DNA from: Elephas maximus indicus
Taxonomy: Eukaryota; Chordata; Mammalia; Proboscidea; Elephantidae
Direction of reading: 5' to 3'
Length of the DNA: 64,000 bases
Assembly: GCF_024166365.1 (NCBI RefSeq)
Contig: NC_064831.1
Coordinates: forward strand, 29,626,768-29,690,767
Part shown: positions 59,628-64,000 of the stretch, piece after piece
How the letters are laid out: the number at the start of each line of letters is the position of its first letter
Position numbering within the stretch: position 1 is the first letter of the stretch
Translations under genes and position numbers: made by a program
Notes under the pieces: model-generated
What the model was told of the DNA's origin: nothing
The model's input: only the letters and a program-made list of their open reading frames with translations
Databases searched by the model: none

Positions 59628-60642
59628 CTGATGTTGTTGGTTCTCTAACCAAAGGACTCCCTTTAATAATTCTTGTAAGTTTGGTTTGGTTTTTAAAAAT
59701 TCCCTTGATTTCTTTTTATCTGGAAATGTCCTAATTTTGCCATCATATTTGAGAGAGAGTTTTGCAGGATATGTTATTCTCGGTTGGTAATTTTTTTCTT
59801 TCAAGGTTTTATGTATAATCTCCCATTGCCTTATTGCCTGCATGGTTTCTGCTGAGTAATCAGAGCTTAGTCTTATTGTTTCCCCTTTGTATGTGACTTT
59901 TTGATTTTCTCAAGCTGCTCTCAGGATTCTTTGGTTTTGGCGAGTGTGATGATGGATATGTCTTGGGGATTTTCTTTTGGGGTCTATCATATATGGGGTT
60001 TGTTGAGCTTCTTGGATGGTCAGCTTTTCGTCTTTCATAATATTAGGGAAGTTTTCTGTCAGCAAATCTTCAATGATCCTGTGTTTTCCATTTTCTCCTC
60101 CTGTTCAGGAACTCCAATCACATGCAAATTTTTCCTCTTGATTGTATCACACGTAGTTCTTAGATTTTCTTTATTCTTTTCTCTGATTTTTCCTCAAAGA
60201 AAGTGGCATCCATGGATTTGTCTTCAATTTTACTGGTTCTGTCTTCCAAACTTGTTTCAAATTTGCTCCTAAAGCTTTCTATTGTGTTGTCCATTTCTGA
60301 AATTCTGTTGCTTATCTTTTGGAGTTCTAATTGCTGCTTTTGTATGATTTCTAATTTATTTCAAAATTTTGTTCTTGCTATTATTTTCCTGAATTCTCCT
60401 ATTGCTTTATCTGTGTTTTTCTTGATTTTGGCTATGTTTTGGTTGGTTTTGTCTGTGTTTTCCATGATTTTGTCTGTGTTTTCCTTGGTCTCTTTCCTAA
60501 TCTGTTGGAGAGTCCTAAATATTGAATTCCCTATCAGGTAATTCCGGTGCCTTTTCTTCTGTTGGAAGATCAACTGATATTTATTCTGGAGCCATCTTGT
60601 CCTATTTTTATATGCTTTGATACTGTGCTGTCTCCGAGTCAT
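59628..60642 (-). pseudogene. Older L1 ORF1, degraded
   Basis: ORF1 remnant with MTRRQHSIKAYKNRTRW at the start (60642 downward), a repeated coiled-coil stretch (NTDKIMENTDKTNQNIAKI) and, near the other end, the conserved C-terminal block IRTFPDKKKSREFLKTKPNL (about 59670-59730). Frame breaks lie between about 59850 and 60360. Confidence 0.85.
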
Positions 60643-61112
60643 TCTTCTATTATTTTCTTTATTGATTGTATGTATGTTTGTTTCATCCTGCTTTTTAGTT
60701 TTGTTTGGTTATGTCTGGGCGGGTGAGCTGGGTGTGCTTTGTTCCTTGCTCATCTGTGGACATGAGTTTTCACCACCTTGTCTGTGTGTGCAAGGCCGGT
60801 CACTCAGCTCTATCACCTACTGGGGATTCTGTGGAGGTGCCTTTCTGCATGTGAGGTTGTTGGTATTATTCCAAGATGGCTATGCTGAGTCATGCCATTT
60901 GGCCGGTAACCTCCACTCCATATCTCTGTTCCTTCCCAATTTTCTATCTGTTTCTTCTCCTCAGTAACTTATGTTCTAATACTTTATCCCTTCGCTTAAG
61001 GTTCAGGGTTCCAGGATTGATGTCTATATGTTTTACTTGGTTTTTCAGGTCTTTGTTGCAGCAGGATGTTTTAGTGCATCTGACTAGTCCACAATTTGGC
61101 TCCACCTCCTGT

Positions 61113-61831
61113 GCTATTACTTTTAGCTGAACATATTCTAACTTATAGAATTGGGATCCAGAGTATAGTTTCTGAAAGATACAAGTCCTAAGATGTGGAA
61201 TTGACTAAGCCAAGGAAGTGTGGTGGAAAGCAATGAGGAGGCTGGGAAGTAGGCAATCTTATGCAGTTGAGAAACAGCTGGTTAAATGGTTGCCTGTAGC
61301 CTACAAAGGTTAGAAGGACTTATCCCAGCATCACCACCAGATAGGAAAGAGTTCCCGTCCCTTGTTTTCAAATGAAATCATTCCATAGAAGGACTCTAAC
61401 TGACTGAGTTGCACTGTGTGTCAGCGCCCTAGATCAATCTTGGTTGCTGTGGAGGCACGGTTATGTGATAAAATGGCAGCTCCCCCACCAAAAATGCTAA
61501 AATGAGGGGGCAAGAGGGGCATGAAAAGAGCAGTTCCCTAAGAAAAAGTGGGATGCTCTTTTCAAAAGAAGAGATGGCTGCTGGGTATGAACAGCAGTAC
61601 AGAACTAATACCATGAAGGAGAGAGAGACTAATTAACTGAGAGAGGGAATAAAGGACAACAAGCTAGTTTAGGAGAAAAGAGGACTAGTTTGGGGTATGC
61701 AGTGAATGTCTGTTACTTTTGTCTATTCTGTGACTCTGTTTCCTATGATCTGGATGGACTTGTCAATCATGGTGATTTGCCTCTCTCTGGTCACTACCCC
61801 AGGCGGGGGTAGGCACATAACCCAAGTAGAG
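61113..61831. other. No gene or repeat recognised
   Basis: Unique-looking flank between the older L1 and the solo LTR; no credible coding frame. Confidence 0.45.
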
Positions 61832-62352
61832 TGTTATGGATTGAATTGTGTTCCCCCAAAACCTATGTCAACTCAGCTCGGCCGTAATTCCAAGTATTGT
61901 GTAATTGTCCACCATTTTGTCATCTGATGTGATTTTCCTATGTGTTGTAAATCCTGCCTCTATGATTTGAATGAGGCAGGATTACAGTTAGTTAGGTGTA
62001 TAAGGCTGAACTCAGTCTACAATATTAGGTTGTATCTTGAGTCAATCTCTTTTGAGACATAAAAGAGAGAAATGAGCAGAGAGATAGGGAGGACTTCATG
62101 CTACCAAGAATGAAGAACCAAGAGTGGAGCACATCCTTTGAACCCAAGGTCCCTATGCTGATAAGCTCCTAGACCAGGGGAAGATCGATGACAAGGATCT
62201 TTCCCTAGGGCTGACAGAGAGAGAAATTCTTCCCCTGAAGGTGGTGCTCTGAATTAGGACTTTTAGCCTACTAGACTGTGAAAGAATAAACTTAGTTTGT
62301 TAAAGCCATTCACTGTGGTATTTCTATTATAGCAGCACTAGATAACTAAGAC
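61832..62352 (+). mobile_element. MaLR-type solo LTR
   Basis: From tgttatggattgaattgtgt to agcagcactagataactaag, about 520 bp with an aataaa-type signal (gaaagaataaacttag, about 62281-62296) in its second half. Same type as 48612 and 52084. Confidence 0.85.
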
Positions 62353-62680
62353 CCAGGGCTATTCAGACACCAATTATGAGATCTACCCATTCATTAAAAA
62401 AAAAATGTATTGCACTTCTACAGCGTGTGCCTCTAAAGCACTTTCTAAATACTGGAGACACAGCAGTGAAGAAGGAAGCTGAGACCTCTGTTCCGTTCTG
62501 GTGAGGGGAAATAGACAATGAACAAATGAAAAAGAAAAAATAGATAAGCTAATAAATAATAATTAATTAAATGAATGATTAAATAGAAACATTAATAAAC
62601 AAATAAGTAAATAAATAAGAAAATATTAACCAGTAATTTCTGAAACACAGACAATTAAAATAAGGTAATATAATAGCGGA
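62353..62680. repeat. Possible ancient repeat plus (TAAA)n-like run
   Basis: ggagacacagcagtgaagaa and aatagacaatgaacaaatga resemble a common old interspersed repeat whose family I cannot fix. It is followed at 62556-62625 by taaat-rich simple sequence. Confidence 0.5.
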
Positions 62681-63022
62681 GGGGGCAGTGGTGGTTCAGT
62701 GGTAGAATTCTCACTTTCCATGCGTGAGACTCAGGTTCTATTCCTGGCCAGTGTACCTCATGTGCAGCCATCACCCATCTGTCAGTGGAGGCTTGCGTGT
62801 TGCTATGATGCCGAACAGGTTTCGGCACAGCTTCCAGAATAAGACAGACTAGGAAGAAAGGTCTGGTGATCTACTTCTGAAAATCAGCCAGTGAAAACCC
62901 TATGAATCACAATGGTCCTATGCACAACTGATCATGGGGATGGAGCAGGACTGGGAAGCATTTCATTTCCTTGTGCACGGGTTGGCCGTGAGTCGGTGCA
63001 ATTGATGGCAGCTTTTTTTATG
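62681..63022 (+). mobile_element. SINE with tRNA-Gly-like head
   Basis: The head gtggttcagtggtagaattc with a diverged box B (ggttctattcc) matches a tRNA-Gly type rather than the usual AfroSINE head. The body includes aaaggtctggtgatctactt and gtgaaaaccctatg, shared with long-body AfroSINEs, and the tail is gccgtgagtcggtgcaattg. Confidence 0.85.
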
Positions 63023-63569
63023 ATAGAGGAGCACCCAGCAGTTGTTTCATCTGGCTGCCAGGTAGAGGAGTCTGAACAGAGGGCTGAAGTCTCAGCCTTG
63101 TTTTTCAGCTCTTTCTCTGTCTTCCTGCTTCAGAGCACAGGTGAGCATAGAGCATACTAGGAAGGTGTGGAAGGATGGGAGCAAGACTAGGAGTGGGAAC
63201 ATCTTCAGGCTGCCATCCAGGTCCTCTTTCCATCCTGTTCTCTGTCCTGAACCCTGACCTGTCTGAGCAACATCAATGGGATCCCTGTTTTCTGTCTTCC
63301 ACTTGGTTTATCCAATAGGAAGCACATGTAGGAGATGGGAGACAGGGAGAAGGAGGTCAGGGTCTTTATCCCTCCAGCTTCATACCTCAGGGCCCATCTT
63401 CAGCAGCTGTCTGCCTTCCTCTCCTCTCCACCCACCCTCTCCATCTGCAGGTTTTATGACCCTCCTTTCCTTTGTCCCTTCAGGCCTTCAGTTTCCCTAG
63501 ACCCTGCCCAAACCTATGTCAGGAGTTCTTTTACAAACTCGCTTCAATTTTCTCAATTTAAGTCGACAG
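63023..63569. other. Unassigned, possible ancient repeat at 63230-63560
   Basis: The segment with ggatccctgttttctgtctt and ttacaaactcgcttcaattt looks like a common old mammalian repeat; class not determined. Open frames here overlap in two frames and are not called. Confidence 0.4.
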
Positions 63570-63570
63570 T

Positions 63571-63580
63571 AGAGCCCTGG
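63571..63580 (+). mobile_element. AfroSINE head split off by nested SINE
   Basis: agagccctgg is the first ten bases of the SINE that resumes at 63745; it doubles as part of the target-site duplication of the nested copy. Confidence 0.85.
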
Positions 63581-63744
63581 GAAACCCTGGTGGTGTAGTG
63601 GCTAAGCGCTACAGCTGCTAACCTAAGGGTTGGCAGTTCAAATCTGCCAGGCACTTCTTGGAAACTCTATGAGGCAGTTCTACTCTGGCCTATAGGGTCT
63701 CTATGAGTCGGAATCGACTCGACGGCACCGGGTTTGGTTTTGGA
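63581..63744 (+). mobile_element. AfroSINE nested in another AfroSINE
   Basis: Complete well-preserved copy (gaaaccctggtggtgtagtg to ggcaccgggtttggttttgg), flanked by the perfect 11-bp repeat tagagccctgg at 63570-63580 and 63745-63755. Confidence 0.95.
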
Positions 63745-63903
63745 TAGAGCCCTGGTGGCACAGTGGTTAAGCACTTGGCTGCTAATAGAAAGGTTAGCAG
63801 TTTGAATCTACCAACCGATTCTTGGAAACCCTCTGGGGTAGCTGTACTCTGTCCTGTAGGTTGACATGAGTTGGAATCAACTCAAAGGCAATGAGTGTAT
63901 CTC
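63745..63903 (+). mobile_element. AfroSINE, older, interrupted at its head
   Basis: tagagccctggtggcacagt to gttggaatcaactcaaaggc. More diverged than the copy inserted in it, consistent with the nesting order. Confidence 0.92.
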
Positions 63904-63910
63904 TTTTCGA

Positions 63911-64000
63911 AGGCCCCTGGGTGCCACAGTTTGTGCTCAACTACTAACTGAAAGTTGGCAGTTTGAACATACCAATGATGCCCTGCAACCAGCTTCTGTA
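63911..64000 (+). mobile_element. AfroSINE, cut by window end
   Basis: ggcccctgggtgccacagtt head, box B-like agtttgaacataccaa, then ccagcttctgta of the long-body form at the edge. Confidence 0.75.

Larger units (their letters stand above)
54035..61112 (-). mobile_element. Older near-full-length L1 with SINE insertions
   Basis: Starts at the tail side with actgtgctttaggtgaaagt after a T run and ends at its 5' end with a reversed ggaggtggagccaaattgtg (about 61090-61112). Order on the minus strand: short 5'UTR (about 460 bp), ORF1, spacer, ORF2, 3'UTR. More diverged than the other L1s and with the older 3'UTR type. Three SINE insertions or scraps lie within it. Confidence 0.88.

Noticed and set aside
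62681-62755. Functional tRNA-Gly gene
   Set aside because: Box B is altered, the arm pairing is not preserved and SINE body and tail follow directly.

Overview
This is nuclear DNA of a placental mammal, almost certainly an afrotherian and most likely an elephant. The evidence is the very common short SINE with a tRNA-like head (boxes like gtggttaagcgct and agttcgaatcc) and the tail ctatgagtcggaatcgact. I recognise this as AfroSINE, and an RTE LINE with a matching 3' tail is also present. The L1 elements belong to one closely related lineage, while MIR, L2, old L1M, Tigger-like DNA transposons and MaLR LTRs form the older eutherian background. The genus is inferred and was not tested by search.

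Only one intact protein-coding gene is visible: TLR2 on the minus strand, with a single coding exon at 15169-17520 (783 residues) and a splice acceptor just upstream at 17537-17538. A CpG island at about 24430-25480 lies about 7 kb upstream in the gene's direction and is the best candidate for its promoter and 5' noncoding exon. About 21 kb upstream of TLR2, on the same strand, lies a broken second copy of the gene (38206 to about 40575). It has lost the TIR BB loop, carries frameshifts and is split by two SINEs. This looks like an old local duplication.

The rest is mostly retrotransposons in layers. Region 1 to about 11028 is an L1 (+) entering from outside the window, with a full-length L1 (237-7611) inserted in its ORF2 between perfect 16-bp target-site duplications. 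Region 11030-15168 is mostly unique sequence with a SINE, an L2 tail and a MIR. TLR2 follows. Region 19230-23430 is an old L1M (-) riddled with SINEs. The CpG island comes next, then two Tigger-like DNA transposons (25706-26792, with an L1 3' end inside it, and 27194-27663). Another full-length degraded L1 (31158-38034, +) abuts the TLR2 pseudogene. An RTE LINE (40765-42944) follows, then a 5'-truncated L1 (-, 43078-45823). Further on are a MIR/LTR-rich stretch, a chimeric-looking MaLR provirus (50041-52647, -), an older near-full-length L1 (-, about 54035-61112), a MaLR solo LTR and a cluster of SINEs to the window end.

No L1 or RTE copy has an intact ORF. The most interesting points are the TLR2 duplicate with its uneven decay, the tandem-repeat L1 5'UTR with a 257-codon antisense frame, the provirus with mismatched LTR halves, an A/T homopolymer palindrome flanked by a target-site duplication, and SINEs that share body and tail but carry different tRNA heads. 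All coordinates of repeats are by eye and may shift by several bases.
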